Part shown: piece by piece, positions 44,767 to 57,252 of the stretch
Position numbering within the stretch: the stretch's first letter is position 1
How the letters are laid out: each line of letters begins with the position of its first letter
Assembly: GCA_001695595.3 (NCBI GenBank)
Contig: MBPM02000003.1
Span: 2,356,001-2,420,000 of the forward strand
Reading direction: 5' to 3'
Source: Plasmopara viticola
Lineage: Eukaryota; Oomycota; Peronosporomycetes; Peronosporales; Peronosporaceae
DNA length: 64,000 nt
The notes under the pieces: generated by a model
Seen by the model: the letters and a program-made list of their open reading frames with translations, nothing else
What the model was told of the DNA's origin: nothing
The model's database searches: none
Program-made: the position numbers and the translations under genes

Positions 44767-47700
44767 TTACCGAATCTCCCGATGGCAAGACGTAGCAGTC
44801 GTCTTTGCCATCACTGACGTGTCATAATTTGGTTTTAGTGTCCACCGTCGACCGAGACATATTGCCATATCGCGTAGCACATGTCGAAAAACAAGCTTGT
44901 CCTTTGGCGCAATAACATTGGCAAAACTCTCCAATAGCCTTTCCGTCTCTACTCCCGCTGGATTTGCTACGAGAAAGGCATGCAATCGCTTTGTCATATC
45001 ACTCGCACTAAGCGCCGTGTTTGTAGATGGCACAGGCTTTAAAGCGCTCGTCGCTACTCCATCCCGTCTCTGTTTGATTTTAGCGAGCATATCACGAGAT
45101 GAAACACCAGACGCCCGTCCTCGTTTACCCCGCAGAGTCCCACGACCACGAAGTGCAGGTTGCCGACGTTGCGAGGGATCTCCAGCAGCTCCAGACCGGC
45201 CTGTCCACGTTGGTGTGTACATCGTCTCACGTTGTTGACGCACCAGAGCTCCCGACGCTCGCAAAGCACTCAGCGCTCCTTTTGCAATTTTAGTCGCTTC
45301 GATTTCAACCAAATCAGCTTCTTGATTTTGGACACCTTCTAATTCTACAGCCGAATGGTCAAATACACCGCGTACTGCACCTCCATCGAATAAATGCTTT
45401 AACACAGCGTCATTGTCACCTTCGTTTGTGTCACCTTCCGACGACATTGGCACAATAGTATTGTGTGTTTCCTCAGGCCGCTCGACATTTCCAGCAACAA
45501 ACAACTCACTCGTCTCCACCACGCCCTCGTCTCCTTCTTTCTCATCTTCCAGCACAAAGAGATCCCGCAACGAATGTTTATTGAAACAACGTTTGCGTTT
45601 AGCATCGTGCAATACTTTGCTCGTTAAATATTGTTTGAAAATCTGGCGATGGTAAATCTTCTCCTCAATTGTACCAGCAGTCACCAAACGGTACACCGTC
45701 ACGGGTTTCTGCTGTCCGATCCGCCACGCACGTTCACGAGCTTGTACGTCTGTGGACGGATTCCAGTCTGGGTCAAAGACAACGACACGATCAGCACCGA
45801 CCAAGTTGACGCCAATGCCACCCGCTCGTGTTGTCAACAGAAACGCAAACAAAGGGCTCTGAGACGCGTTAAACGCATCCAGCCGTTGCTGTCGTTCAGT
45901 GACACTCGTCGTGCCATCCAAACGTGTGCAATTGTGTCCAAGTCTCGACATAAAACTCTCGAGAATATCCAACATACTACGAGTCTGTGTAAAGATCAGC
46001 ACCCGATGGCCCTGTTCCTTCCAAAGTGCCAAAATCTTTTGCAACACCATCATTTTGCCACTAGCTGTCGCATCACCAAACGGGGCACGGCTGCCACTGT
46101 CTTCGTCTTCACTATCCACTTGCTCCAATAGAGTGGCAAGATCATCCACGTCTTCATCGTCTTCGTCATACAATTGCCGCCTCTTGTCTGCTAATCCTCC
46201 GTTTCCGAACGATGCCAAGAGATCGGGATGGTTGCAAATATGCCGCAAGACCATGATGGCTCGAAACGGTCGAATTTCACGATGCAACACTAATGCCACC
46301 TCTGGTGAGGCTAAAAATCGCTTGTACAGTGCAATCTGTCGTTTCGTCAGTCGACAAAAAATAATTTGCTCTTGTTTACCCGGTAATAAAGTCCCCAGAT
46401 TGCTAGCAATCTGACTCTTCTGGATCTCTTGTTTCGTACGACGAAGAAGAAATGGCTCAATTAAATCCTTGAGTGCTAACGCACACTTGTACGCCATAAT
46501 CACTTGCATCTTGGTGGCAGTGGCATAACCACCCGCTCGAATGGGCAAGACAAACTCATCGTCAAACGTTGGCAGTGTACCAAGACGTCCTGGGTACACA
46601 AAATCAAACAGCGACCACAACTCACGGAGCCGGTTTTGAATCGGGGTGCCCGAAAGGATAATACGGTGAATTGTGCGAAGTTGCTTGCAAGCTAAAGTCG
46701 TTTCAGCGTCTGGATTTCGAATCCGATGTCCTTCATCAAGCACGACGTAGTCCCATTCTCGCGTGAGGAACAAACTTTGATATTGTCGCACGTTTTCGTA
46801 CGTGCTAATCACAACACCTCCAGCTGTTGGCCGGTCTCCAGTACCCGCATCTTCCTCAAACCAAAAGACTTCGTCAATTAACTCTTGGTAACTATCACTT
46901 GCAAGTGATGTGGTGATACCCGTTCCAGACGCGTGAAGCAACACGACACGCATCCACGGTGACCACTTGTGCAGCTCTCTCACCCATTGCAAGAGCACAG
47001 ATGCTGGACACAAGAGCAGCACTGTTCGAAGTCGTCGAGCGCCGTGTAAGGAGCCAATGAATGACGCCAATTGCACCGTTTTTCCAAGTCCCATGTCGTC
47101 TCCTAAAATGCCACCAACACCTCGTTCATGCAACTTATGAAGCCACTCGAGACACTCGCGTTGATGGGGCAACAACTGCGTCAGTACATACTTCGGTACT
47201 AAAAGTCCTGACGCCGTTTCTACAACATCCCACGGCGTGTAAAATGTCGATCCGACCTCTCCAATTGCATCGTTCGTCGTGCATATCTCTCTTTCATCTT
47301 CTTCTAGATTGAAATTTGGTGGTCGTGGATTGTTGTAAAATGTTTTCCGAGCATTGTCCACGGAATCTTGAAACTTTTGACGTAACTCGTGTAATCGGCG
47401 TCTGTAGAGGTCCACACTACCGTCATCCGCCCACGTAGCTGCTGCAATCTTCTTGTCAAGCGTGACATGGCTTAAGGAGGGTGTAGATACCTTGATGCGC
47501 TTGTTTGTTTCAACACAACCTTGTGGTTTTGTCACTGTACCAGTACTTTTGCCGTCGATTGCGCGTACCAAACGTCGTCGCTTGGCCACTTTCTCGTTTC
47601 GATTCGTATGTTTCTTGGTGCTGCCATCAAAGCGCGGTGAATAATCTGAATCGTCGTCATTGCTGGAGGACAAGACAGAGTCGCTGGCGTCCGAGGCTTC

Positions 47701-47880
47701 TCGTGTGTTTTCTAAAGCAACAGAGGGAGGTGAGGTCTGATGAGCGGATGGAGGATGCGAAGATGCAGGTGAAGATGTTGGTGATATGGTGGACGACGCG
47801 CTAGATGTCCTTACAGCGTTAAGAGAAGTCGACGGAGGCATGACGTAGGTGGGTACGCGACTTATGTCGGAATGAGACAA
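44767..47880 (-). CDS. ERCC6: CSB/ERCC6-type SNF2 ATPase, transcription-coupled repair
   Basis: A single-exon gene for 1,037 residues. Ser-rich N-terminus, then a SNF2 core: DDMGLGKT (261-268), DEGH (382-385), SGTPIQNRLRELWSLFDF (410-427), GRLGTLPTFDDEF and GGYATATKMQVIMAYKCA. The last two blocks are typical of CSB/Rad26 rather than other SNF2 groups. The second lobe has LDGTTSVTERQ, LLTTRAGGIGVNL (about 681-693) and ARERAWRIGQ (714-723). An acidic insert lies between the lobes (DEDDEDVDDL). The C-terminal 75 residues resemble the winged-helix end of human CSB and finish WTLKPNY plus 18 residues. CSB moves stalled RNA polymerase II so that lesions can be repaired. A second Met at residue 14 is also possible. 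Confidence 0.95.
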   Translation of the reverse strand: MSHSDISRVPTYVMPPSTSLNAVRTSSASSTISPTSSPASSHPPSAHQTSPPSVALENTREASDASDSVLSSSNDDDSDYSPRFDGSTKKHTNRNEKVAKRRRLVRAIDGKSTGTVTKPQGCVETNKRIKVSTPSLSHVTLDKKIAAATWADDGSVDLYRRRLHELRQKFQDSVDNARKTFYNNPRPPNFNLEEDEREICTTNDAIGEVGSTFYTPWDVVETASGLLVPKYVLTQLLPHQRECLEWLHKLHERGVGGILGDDMGLGKTVQLASFIGSLHGARRLRTVLLLCPASVLLQWVRELHKWSPWMRVVLLHASGTGITTSLASDSYQELIDEVFWFEEDAGTGDRPTAGGVVISTYENVRQYQSLFLTREWDYVVLDEGHRIRNPDAETTLACKQLRTIHRIILSGTPIQNRLRELWSLFDFVYPGRLGTLPTFDDEFVLPIRAGGYATATKMQVIMAYKCALALKDLIEPFLLRRTKQEIQKSQIASNLGTLLPGKQEQIIFCRLTKRQIALYKRFLASPEVALVLHREIRPFRAIMVLRHICNHPDLLASFGNGGLADKRRQLYDEDDEDVDDLATLLEQVDSEDEDSGSRAPFGDATASGKMMVLQKILALWKEQGHRVLIFTQTRSMLDILESFMSRLGHNCTRLDGTTSVTERQQRLDAFNASQSPLFAFLLTTRAGGIGVNLVGADRVVVFDPDWNPSTDVQARERAWRIGQQKPVTVYRLVTAGTIEEKIYHRQIFKQYLTSKVLHDAKRKRCFNKHSLRDLFVLEDEKEGDEGVVETSELFVAGNVERPEETHNTIVPMSSEGDTNEGDNDAVLKHLFDGGAVRGVFDHSAVELEGVQNQEADLVEIEATKIAKGALSALRASGALVRQQRETMYTPTWTGRSGAAGDPSQRRQPALRGRGTLRGKRGRASGVSSRDMLAKIKQRRDGVATSALKPVPSTNTALSASDMTKRLHAFLVANPAGVETERLLESFANVIAPKDKLVFRHVLRDMAICLGRRWTLKPNYDTSVMAKTTATSCHREIR

Positions 47881-48699
47881 TTGAAGAGCATTGATAGCTC
47901 AAGCATAAAAAACCCTTTAAATAGTTTTTATACGTACAATTCTTGCAATAAAACGCTGTATTCTCGAATTCCTTGCAAAACCCAATTTTTGTGTATTTTA
48001 GTATAGAGAGTAGAAGCTTTCGAATAATATTACTTGCTGAAATAAAAATAGAGTTTTTATCATAGCAAGTAATTATTTGAAAGCTCCTTCTTATTAAGAA
48101 TCTCAGGTCAGTTATATTGCAAGACGGCAATATTTCGCCGACGGAAAGCATCAGTTTGTTGTTCGTCAAGCCACGAAATAGTGGCTGTTTCTTACAACGG
48201 CAAAGGTTTACAATTGAGGAAAGGGCTTACCCTGAGGAGCACTACCGTTGCCAGCATGATATGTGCTGAAGCTTCACTTAGTGCAATTGTGAGCTGAGCA
48301 GTAAGTAATCGATCGCTCAGCGTGAAGCCTACGTGTTTGATGTGCGGGTGAAAGGCAAGACTACCGGGAAGTGCCTACGTATTGCCATCGGTCTACCTGT
48401 GGATCGGCAGCGAAGAAGACCACTTGAGCAGTAGTCGGGCAAATGCAAAGAGAATTGACTTTTGTTTTTCCTCAAATCAAAACTACGTGCTACCTCTTAA
48501 CCAATCATTTATCGATGTCGGTTTGATAAAATAACCACTCGGGCGCAATCATATTGAGCATATGCCTGGTCGCGACGCTGGACTACCGCATCGGACAAAC
48601 GTCGTCTCAGAGCCGTGTACCAGTATCGTACCGGTAGCTTACTAGCTTTCTACTGCTATACAAAGCGATCCTTAAACAACACTCCTAACTCAGCCGGAC
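47881..48699. other. Upstream of CSB, contains a fold-back
   Basis: Promoter side of CSB, then AT-rich spacer. A 116-residue minus-strand frame (47819-48169) overlaps the CSB start and has no domain. Confidence 0.4.
48016..48084. repeat. Imperfect 21-23 bp inverted repeat, 25-nt loop
   Basis: The arm gctttcgaataatattacttgc (from 48016) pairs with gcaagtaattatttgaaagc (to 48084) with small gaps. A second short hairpin (ataaaaa/tttttat) lies in the loop. About 140 bases upstream of the CSB ATG. Confidence 0.75.
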
Positions 48700-50780
48700 A
48701 GCTTCGATACTTTAAATTCCAAGTCGGTGCCGAAGTGATGTGCATTGCGTAGCAACAATAGGCTTGGTCACGATGTCGACCAGCATGTCTTCGTCCTAAA
48801 CAGCATCAATTAACGCAGTCTTGACATCCATTTGGTGAAGTTTACGATCGTTTTGTCGGCCATAATCAGGACAAGCAATTTTACGCAAACTTAATCACTG
48901 CTATTAATGTCTCCTCGTATCCTACACTGTAATTCGAAAAATACTTTTCAACGAGCCATGTTATCAGCCGCTCAAAGTCACCACGTAAGTAGATTAAATT
49001 ACGAAGATCTAGAAACACCAATTTTATTTTCGTCCTTCCGACAGCAGAAGTGTTTCCATATTTTCTGTCAAGCAAAGGGGGTCGAATGCTTCCTACCACT
49101 TGTGCGTGCATCTGCTCTCGTTCCCGACTTGTGCATTTTTTTTCACCAAATACATGATTTGAGCCACTTCAAATCGTTCACAGTCTTTACTGATGGCAAA
49201 GGCTAACGTTTTTTGGAGGGACAAGCTTTGGTGTAATGGTACGTGTCGCTTGGAATTCAAAGCTTTTGTCATTTCTTCGATCGACTAGGCTGTTAAGCGC
49301 AGGGCTCAAAGTCAGTGTCACGTTCTGACACTTGGTAAAATTTGGCCTTCAACTCTTTTTAATGATCCTCGGTGATTGTCTCCGTGTCGTAATCGATAGT
49401 AGCATTGCTGTTCTCGTTCACCAGCTCAACAATCGTGGGTCTTTCATTGTCTAAAACGTATTCCATGAACTGCTCATCACGTCTCATCAATATTTGCCCG
49501 GTTGATATTTTTTAATTCGATAATGTTCTGGTTATCCCAAATATTGACTCAAGGCGTCTTTCGCGTCCAATGCTAAGCATTTCTTCTTCGGGGCATGCAC
49601 ATACGCATGACACCCAAAACCTTATAGACTAGTCACAGCATTGTTGCTGTCTGGAGCTCTCGTGACGACCTCCTAGCTCGAACCGCTCGCTTTGAAGTTC
49701 GATCACGTAGAATAATTGCAGTCATTACTGCTCTATCCCAGCATATATACTATACAACGTGCACACTCCATCAGTTTACAAATCATTCTTTTATAGAAGT
49801 GTGAATCAAAGCATAGTTCCGCAGTTCATGCAAAGCTTGATCAAGTGTACTCGCTACCAATATTCACCTAAAAAGTCTTGGCTCGCTTGCTGGTCTTTTT
49901 TGCAAAAATGCAACAACTTCAGTCAACTTGTCTGCAGCTTTAACTTGGTGTTAATCAAGCAAATGACGCGGCATCGTGACTTTTCGTCAATCAACAATGT
50001 GTTATACCTAGCGTTAATGTCTACATAAAACCGCACACATCACTATACTTGCCTTTAAAAGCTGTCACTTGATTGATGCAGTGAAGGCATCTAAAAGCGC
50101 GGGCGAATTTTTCGAGCGCACAACCGTGATAAGCTTTTCTTGCTCAACTATGTCAACTAAATGCCAGTAACACTTTCATTCATTATGTTGTTCACTTTCT
50201 TCTGCTTAAAATGACCAATATCGTAAACGACGCAGTTATGTGACCCAGTTACACACACTTCTTCGACAACAACGGGGACAGTGTAAAGCTCAGAAAGTTT
50301 TTCCCTCAACATGAAGTATTCAATTGACTCTTTTCGTCTCCTCGAAGAATTTATCATTTCCAATATATTTTCTGCCTAACCTTCTTAGTGAACTCACTAA
50401 CATATAAAATTGTGTGGAAACTTCATAAACGGCAAGCACACTCTTTTAATCATGCTGTGTCTTCATCGATACGATGACAACTTCGCTACCAATAGCCTGC
50501 GCAGCACCATTGACTACCAGATGAGTGTCCATTGAAGCAAAAATAAATTGAATCTTCAAAAAGCTCTTTGAAGTTGACATGCACTAAATCGGCCACCCAA
50601 ATCTCACTTGACCTGAAAAAAAAAGTGTCGCGACCGCCTACCGAAAATCGATGGCCATCACACTTTTTGCTGTGGGCAAAATTCGCACGTTGTGATCGAT
50701 GTTTATCTACTTTGCCACTCATTTGAAGTTGACGCTTTGCAATTAAATGCCCTATTGCCCGCAACTGTGACACGCTCTAG
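48700..50780 (-). mobile_element. Decayed Ty1/Copia retrotransposon
   Basis: On the minus strand, at 48881-49111, a frame ends YSVGYEETLIAVIKFA, matching the Copia reverse transcriptase entry GVDYEETFAPV. About 45 bases on (48813-48840), HQMDVKTALIDAV follows, the next conserved Copia block (HQMDVKTAFLNG), then a stop. Upstream on the same strand, 50486-50773 resembles a gag-pre-integrase/integrase border (GHLIAKRQLQMSGKV). The order fits one element read leftwards. Many stops; terminal repeats not found. Confidence 0.65.
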
Positions 50781-50800
50781 TCTTCCTCACCACTCGCCTC

Positions 50801-50958
50801 TTGCGCTTGTGAGCATTTGGCCAGACGCAGATATGTAGTCACTCTGCTCCTTGCGCTTGTGAGCATTTGGCCAGACGCAGATCTGTAGTCACTCTGCTCC
50901 TTGCGCTTGTGAGCATTTGGCCAGACGCAGATCGGTAGTCAATCTGCTCCTTGCGCTT
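50801..50958 (+). repeat. Tandem repeat, 3.2 copies of 50 bp
   Basis: Units at 50801-50850, 50851-50900 and 50901-50950 differ at only a few positions (atatgt, atctgt, atcggt in the middle), followed by a partial unit ttgcgctt. No spacers, so not CRISPR. It abuts the Copia relic. Confidence 0.95.
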
Positions 50959-53900
50959 TATCTCTTCATGGTAGAAGAGTGACGTCGCAAGCTCTCATCT
51001 TATCGTGTTGGAATGCGCCTTCAGTACTGTGATGAGGCCGGTACAAATATCAGCGTTTTCAGAAATGTAAACAACAAGTCATCTTTACTCACCGGGACAG
51101 ACACCGCGTCTAGCTACTCAGCTAGTTACTTGTGTTTATCGATGCGCTTTAATCATATCATCGTCATCCTCCATCATCGTCTTGAGGAGGATGCGACGAA
51201 GAATAAGCTTGTTTGCCAGATTTCTCTTCTTGTGAGGTTACTCTCCAGTTCTCTCTATACATCGTACGCGTCATTGGAAGATCGAATTAGCGGCAGTTGC
51301 GAGTCCTACACCGCAAGAAAAAGTATGCCTAGCGCCATTTAAGTCTCACATTTATTTGGCGATTGATTCAGCGTGCTACTTAACTGTCTCTCATCCTCGC
51401 AATCTGCGCTCTTCATCACCGTTCGATTGCAGGCTCTCATATGTGAAGGATCGTTCGTTCGAACTTATTAATTCGGCTTGGCATGGCGCCCATGGTGGTG
51501 GCGAAGGCAGTGTCGGGAGAAAGAGCAAATAAGGCTGAGTTTGCAAAAATTTGAGCTTGTTCCATGAAAAAAGTAGCTCAAGCATTGGATGAGAAAGTGC
51601 AAAGCGAATATACTTAAAAGTCCTTAGCTCACAACTACTCGCAATCTCTAAGCTAACCATATCTCCAAGGCAATTTAAGAGACTTGCCATCCGGATGCAC
51701 TTGCTTTGAGCCGCTTATTGATGACATAATCTTTGCCCGTTCGCAAAGTCGAACAGCCGCCATCAGATAATCGTCGTCATAGAACCAAGTATCAGTATCC
51801 TAGCGATCATTTGCTGCCAAGCAAGACAATTTATGAAAAGGGTAAGCTTGATAATACGACATGCGTAGTGTGAGCGTTCTCTCCTACCATTATTTCTCAG
51901 TAAAATTGTCTGAGGTAATATGCTTTAAGTCTCTCTTGATGTCTGCTTGATACAAAAGTTGCTGGTTTATTACTATTTTAATGACTACCTCACTAAATAA
52001 GGATGTGGCAAACATTGTCTGCGTTTCAATCAATTTGAAGCAAGCGCGTATATTTTGCGTAAGGTGGATGCAACAGAGGCCACTTCGTCTCACAAATAAT
52101 TAGCTGACGCTGACAACATGTTATGAGGCGTACTGCATAGATTGAACTCGCCGAAAGGCCATTAATTTTCGCTTTGTCGCTCGATGTGCTCGAGCTCACG
52201 TAGACAACGCTTCGCAGTAAACATCACTGATAGCCCTATCGGCAATATAATCTTGTATTGTACATGAGCTCTTGTCCCAAATGAAAAGCTTATGCGCCAC
52301 CAAGTTCTTGGGCCAGTTGAACAAGATATTGAAAGTGCGACAAATATTACGAGTACAAAATAATACAGAATGACAAGAAAAATACTGTACACCTCGCCGT
52401 TTAAAATCACGCAAAATATATGTTTGTGACGTTGCACAAGTCAAATGTTGTCATTTAATGGTGGTTGTTGTACACTAAGTGAGCCGTAGTTGTTTGATCA
52501 TGTGCCAAACACCGGCTTTCAAATGACCTTGACCCTCTGTTGAGCCCGCAAAAAATACTGCTCATGGCACTTGAAATATACAGGACGAGAATCGCTGGCG
52601 CTTAAACCAGGGATAGGCACTGAAGACACGAGTATCCATTGTGTCATAACGTTTGATGATGCAATTTGAGCATCAACTGTCTAGGGTCCTTGAAGCCAGT
52701 GTCAATCTCAATATGGTGTTCGAAGGAAAACATGACGACTTGGAAACGTGCACTTAACGACATGTACGTTAAAAAGTGACTTCCTCTCCGAATGAAGCCA
52801 AAGCTTATTATGATTATCTTAAGCTCAAGATAGTTAAATTTTTGGTCATCAGAAGATTGATTCTTTTCCTGCATGTCAAAATTCTGCAAAGTGGTGCTCC
52901 ACCGCCACACGTAGCACTTAGGATTTAATGTTACGCAATTACGGGGGGACTGTTGTTTAGAATCGGTTTAGAGATTGCAAATTGAATCGCATGACCTTTC
53001 TCCTTTGGTCGACGGGCAAAGCACATTTTAAAAGGCTTAATTTTTTTGTAAAACATGGAAAAGGCGACAGGATATGCAATTTGCTTAGTGTTTAGTAGTT
53101 AAATGTGTCCCCGAGCTCCAAATTTAAGTTTAAAACAATGTTGCCTCTCTTTGAAGTAGGCTACCAACTTTGCCTTGCAAGCACATATTTCTCGCGGTCG
53201 CTGTGTTACCTATGTAACTTTGTTTGTCTCTAGAGCTATGTCATTTGCTTGCGGAAGTTTTGGGTAAGGCTATGCTACCCGTATTACCCGCATTAAGAGC
53301 ATTGTCGTTGGCTCCAATTTTACTAGCGGACGCACTATTAAAAACTACAAAGAAGTCGTGGCGTATTTATTAGGGAAGATCTCGGGACCTCGAATAATTT
53401 CCAAATTTATCACCAGGCGTGTAAGAGTCCAGACTGCCTTATGAAAGGGCCGTTCGCACAGCCAAGGTGAACGCATGAATTATCAAAACTCTGTCGCGTC
53501 GAACCGGCATCTATGGCATTGTCCCGTCAACAGATCCAGGTCTCGTGCATTTTGAGGTCCAAAACAAGCCAAACTTGCTGAACACAAAAGTTTGCGCTGT
53601 GCAAATAAAAGCCAGGTCTTATCTAACCTTTAAGACGTCTGACAGTGACCTCAAGCGATTCAAATTATTATTTTTGCTATCGCATCAACTATTTTTTGCT
53701 GATCTTAACTGCTTACAAAGCTCTTCAACGCACCAGTGTGAACCAAGATGTGAAGAGACTCATTATAAAAGCAGTATGTGCTGTGTCCACCCAGGATTCT
53801 GATGCCTGCTGCGCTGAGGTTTGCCACTATGTAAAACAAATTTGTTTCATCATGTGGATGATTTAAACAGTCATTATTGCGTGAGTCTAGCAAAGCTGCT

Positions 53901-54636
53901 CAGATTCTGCTCTACTCTTTGAACTCATTACACATACGTACCGCGAAATACATATGAAAACGTGCACCATTGTATTACATAAAAGAAATGTCTCAGAGGA
54001 AATTGCAGCTTAATGTTCGAGGCGGGGCCTATGATCTCCAATCGGTTAGGACGACCATCAAATTTGTCTCATAGTACAGCATGCAAATTTGGGTTCACTG
54101 ATCTTTTGGAGAGTCAAGTCGCAAAATCTTTCCAAAAGAACGTCTAAATAGTCACTCTCACACATTTCTCGACGCATTGGCTGGTCACAGTGGCAGAGTA
54201 GCGATGTCATTAACAGATGCTTGCTTACGCCTCAAATTTATCGATCGTGACTCACTGAATGACGTTGCGAAGGAGAAATACATGCACCCTTTTTATAATT
54301 TGCGCATGTGACTTTAGCATTGCATACGGGATTTACTTCGATCACTATTCTGAGCAGATTGTAATAGAAAGGTACACCTTAGATGCATTTCGGTTGTCAA
54401 TGGCAATGAGTTGTGCAGCAGCTTGAAGGCGTTTAAAAACGAAGAATTGCTACATGTGAATTGGTTTATTGTCTGAGCACGAGTTGCAAAGGGTAATGCT
54501 GCAGGCTAGTTTTTTGGGTGCTTCATAGGAATCGTTCCGAAAGGTGCGCAACTGATGCCTTGGACTTTGCGACTGATGGATGTTGTCTGAAAATAGTCAA
54601 TTAACTGCATCACGAGGTTGCACATTTAAATTATTT
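50959..54636. other. Gene-poor stretch with unassigned open frames
   Basis: The longest frames are 51013-51342 (plus, 109 residues), 51391-51690 (minus, 99) and 53545-53802 (plus, 85). None has a recognised domain, RXLR motif or credible signal peptide. The region near 53260-53800 has mildly coding character and may be old transposon DNA. Confidence 0.4.
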
Positions 54637-54681
54637 AGAATGCGATCAGTAATAAAGCTAATTTATTACTGATCGCATTCT
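54637..54681. repeat. Perfect 20-bp inverted repeat, 5-nt loop
   Basis: The arm agaatgcgatcagtaataaa (54637-54656) pairs exactly with 54662-54681 around gctaa. It sits about 130 bases beyond the stop of the LRR gene, so it could also affect the 3' end of that transcript. Confidence 0.9.
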
Positions 54682-54810
54682 TATGTATTTGCGATTTGGT
54701 CTTGTAAGTATATGTGAGGAAGCCAACTTACTGGAATAGACTTAAAAAATTAATGGGAATCTGCCTTTTTTTTCAAATTATCGAAAACCTTTAGTCATTT
54801 ACGACATACA

Positions 54811-57252
54811 CTAGCTTTGTTCTGCATGACAGCCAAGCCAGGCTTCTTCTTCCGGGTCACAAGGAAGCCCTACACCATGCAGAATTTCCTGCTCTCTACC
54901 GTAAATAGCGTATGGGTCGAACGAGTTGCATGTAATAACTTGAAAGAAGAGGCCCACACATATACCAATGGGTCGAGACTCAAAGAGCGGATCGCGACAT
55001 TGTCGATATAGAACACCACCACATACGTCAATCTGCGACTTTAACAAAGACTTTGCAGGAGGAATGTACGGCGCAGATTTATCACATATGCCCGTGTGAG
55101 AAGCTAAAAAGGCTTGACTCTTGTCGCTTGGTCGATCAGCAAGAGGAACACAGTCACTCGTCGTTAAAGTAGCACAGACGGGGTCGGAAAGATTACAAGC
55201 ACCTAGAAATCCATTGCAACAAAATTGCGCCTGCCAAACCACCACTTTTACGAGCTGATTGATGGAGGTAGTGTCAGGAATCGCACGTAAGGAATCCAAT
55301 GCCACGAGTTCAAGCCGTTGTAGTTTCGCAAGAGGCTTTAGATCCGGAAGGTAAGATATCGATGTCAGTAAAGCAAGCGACACGCTCTTCAAGTTATGTA
55401 GGCCTTGGAACTAGGCAATTGTTGAAGTTGTGGTAAACATCCCAAGTGCATGAAGGTCAAGGAACCCATGTTCGAAAATGCGTCTGGAGGCATACTTCGA
55501 ATACTTGGTCCCCCAACCTTGCCCTGCAAATCTCTTCTTTTGCAAAAACGAGTTAAAACTTTAGTATTAATACCCCAGTACGATCACTTTTGATGCGAAA
55601 ACATGCACTTACAGGAATTCCAGCTTGCGGAAACCGCTGAACCAGTCTGGAATAGCAATAAATTCCGTGTGGTAAAGCGATCTACTAGAATTTGCCATGT
55701 TAGATCTACTGTTTTACCTCACTTTTTCCTACTCAAAACGTACAAGTACTTCAAGTCGGTACATCCCATAAGTTCCTCCGGCCAAACTGCCATTTGTCGG
55801 TTGGTAAGTTGCAATACTTGTAATTTTCCAGACGTGGCAAGTGCTTTCACAGTATCAGTCACATCTTTGGGGTTTGTCCATTCCTCAAAAGTCGTTGGTG
55901 TTTTGACCACGTCAACAAGGGCTAGACAAGGACATACCCCGTGACTATTCCAACGGTGGGCAAACGCAACACACTGACGATATGCCTGACATGCTTTCTG
56001 CGACTCTGATATACTTAGATGAGTGTAAATTAGCACAAAAATGCTCAAGCCAATAAACAGAGATCCAACCCAACGTGGCAAATTTCGCTGAATCCTTATC
56101 CTGACTACCTTGCTGCTCGACGTTTGCGTTTTTCTTCGTCGTTGGTAAATCACTGCAACAAGGCGGGAGAGACGATAACTAAATGAAACATTCAATGTCA
56201 CCCGAATAAGTAAATTTGACCACGTGAGCGTTCGAAGTGCATCGAAAGCGAAACAAAAAAGAGTCGTGGTCACTGGATCTGATTGCATTCTGGCTTGCCG
56301 CTGGAAGCTACCCACATTATAAACTTTAGAATACAGGCGTGCAAGCGCGCGATCGAAATCAAACGTTATGTACAAGTAAATCATAAACTTAATCGGACAC
56401 ATGACTGCAAAGCACATGTCAAACCTGTAGCAAAATATTAGATGTCCAGCAATCGAAAGTGTGGGGTCCCTAAATACGTACATTGTATCCACTAAAACCT
56501 CTGAAAAGGCGGTGTGCGCAACAGGGCAGAGGATAAAGAAGGCTTGTGACAAGCAATTGCACGCAATCAGGGCAGCATATTCGTACGTGAGCAATTTGGA
56601 GATGCCAGCTTCGAGCATATGGTGCAGTTGAATGGCTTCAACAGTGAGATCAGCTACTTTAAAAAGTATATTCTGAAAAAAAAACATTAGCATTTAATTC
56701 CACAGCATTTTTTAAAGACCGTACCCAAAATTTACGATAGTGGCCATGATACCCTGTAAGCTCGACCCAAAATACTCTCGGTTCATGAATATATTTACTC
56801 AAAGTGGGAGCAATTTCTTCTACTGTCGGTCCTACTGAAGCGATTTTAAATTTCGAGTTTCTGAGCACAGTCATTTTCAATAGTACATGTATGTAACTGA
56901 CTACTATAGCTGCGAGAGTAATTGCGTTGAACAAAGTAATTTCAGGCTCGGGGTCGATAATGAGCCAGAAGTGACCATCGTCGAAGTCGCTAGTGCCCAT
57001 CAAATAGTTTGCAGTTTCGTTGGGCCAAAGATTCAGCACCAAAAGCCACAAAGTCCAGCACACGGAAATACAAGCAGCATTAAAGAGCGATACACCAATT
57101 ACTCCGTACGCTACAAAGAAGCCGTCTGGTCTTGCAGTATTAACGTCAAAAGCAGTGATTTGGTCCGAAGGCCTTTTCAATGCTTGGGGTAGAATACGAA
57201 CGATCTTTTCGGGTGATTTTTGCTCCTTTGGTCTCAGCTTCTGCTCGGACAT
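54811..57252 (-). CDS. Multi-membrane-span leucine-rich-repeat protein, four exons, one frame break
   Basis: Exons 56725-57252, 55750-56672, 55613-55681 and 54811-55536 keep phase across introns of 52, 68 and 76 bp (GTACGG...CAG, GTACTT...CTAAC...TAG, GTAAGT...AAG). The N-terminal half has about five hydrophobic spans (for example VAYGVIGVSLFNAACISVCW and SLFIGLSIFVLIYTHLSI). Leucine-rich repeats follow (LQVLQLTNRQMAVWPEEL, AIPDWFSGFRKLEFL, SMPPDAFSNMGSL), then a Cys-rich end with CDPEEEAWLGCH. This layout matches a membrane LRR family I know only from oomycetes; its function is unknown. Near 55408-55412 one base is missing (after LPQLQQLP, resuming QGLHNLKSVSL), so the gene is broken or misassembled there. 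It is divergent from the Cpn10 gene. Confidence 0.8.

Noticed and set aside
45631..46414. Plus-strand frames of 166 and 171 residues
   Set aside because: Both are antisense to the second helicase lobe of CSB.
50801..50958. Possible CRISPR-like array
   Set aside because: The 50-bp units are adjacent with no spacers, and the genome is eukaryotic.
51013..51342. Candidate small secreted effector
   Set aside because: The 109-residue frame has no credible signal peptide and no RXLR or EER motif.
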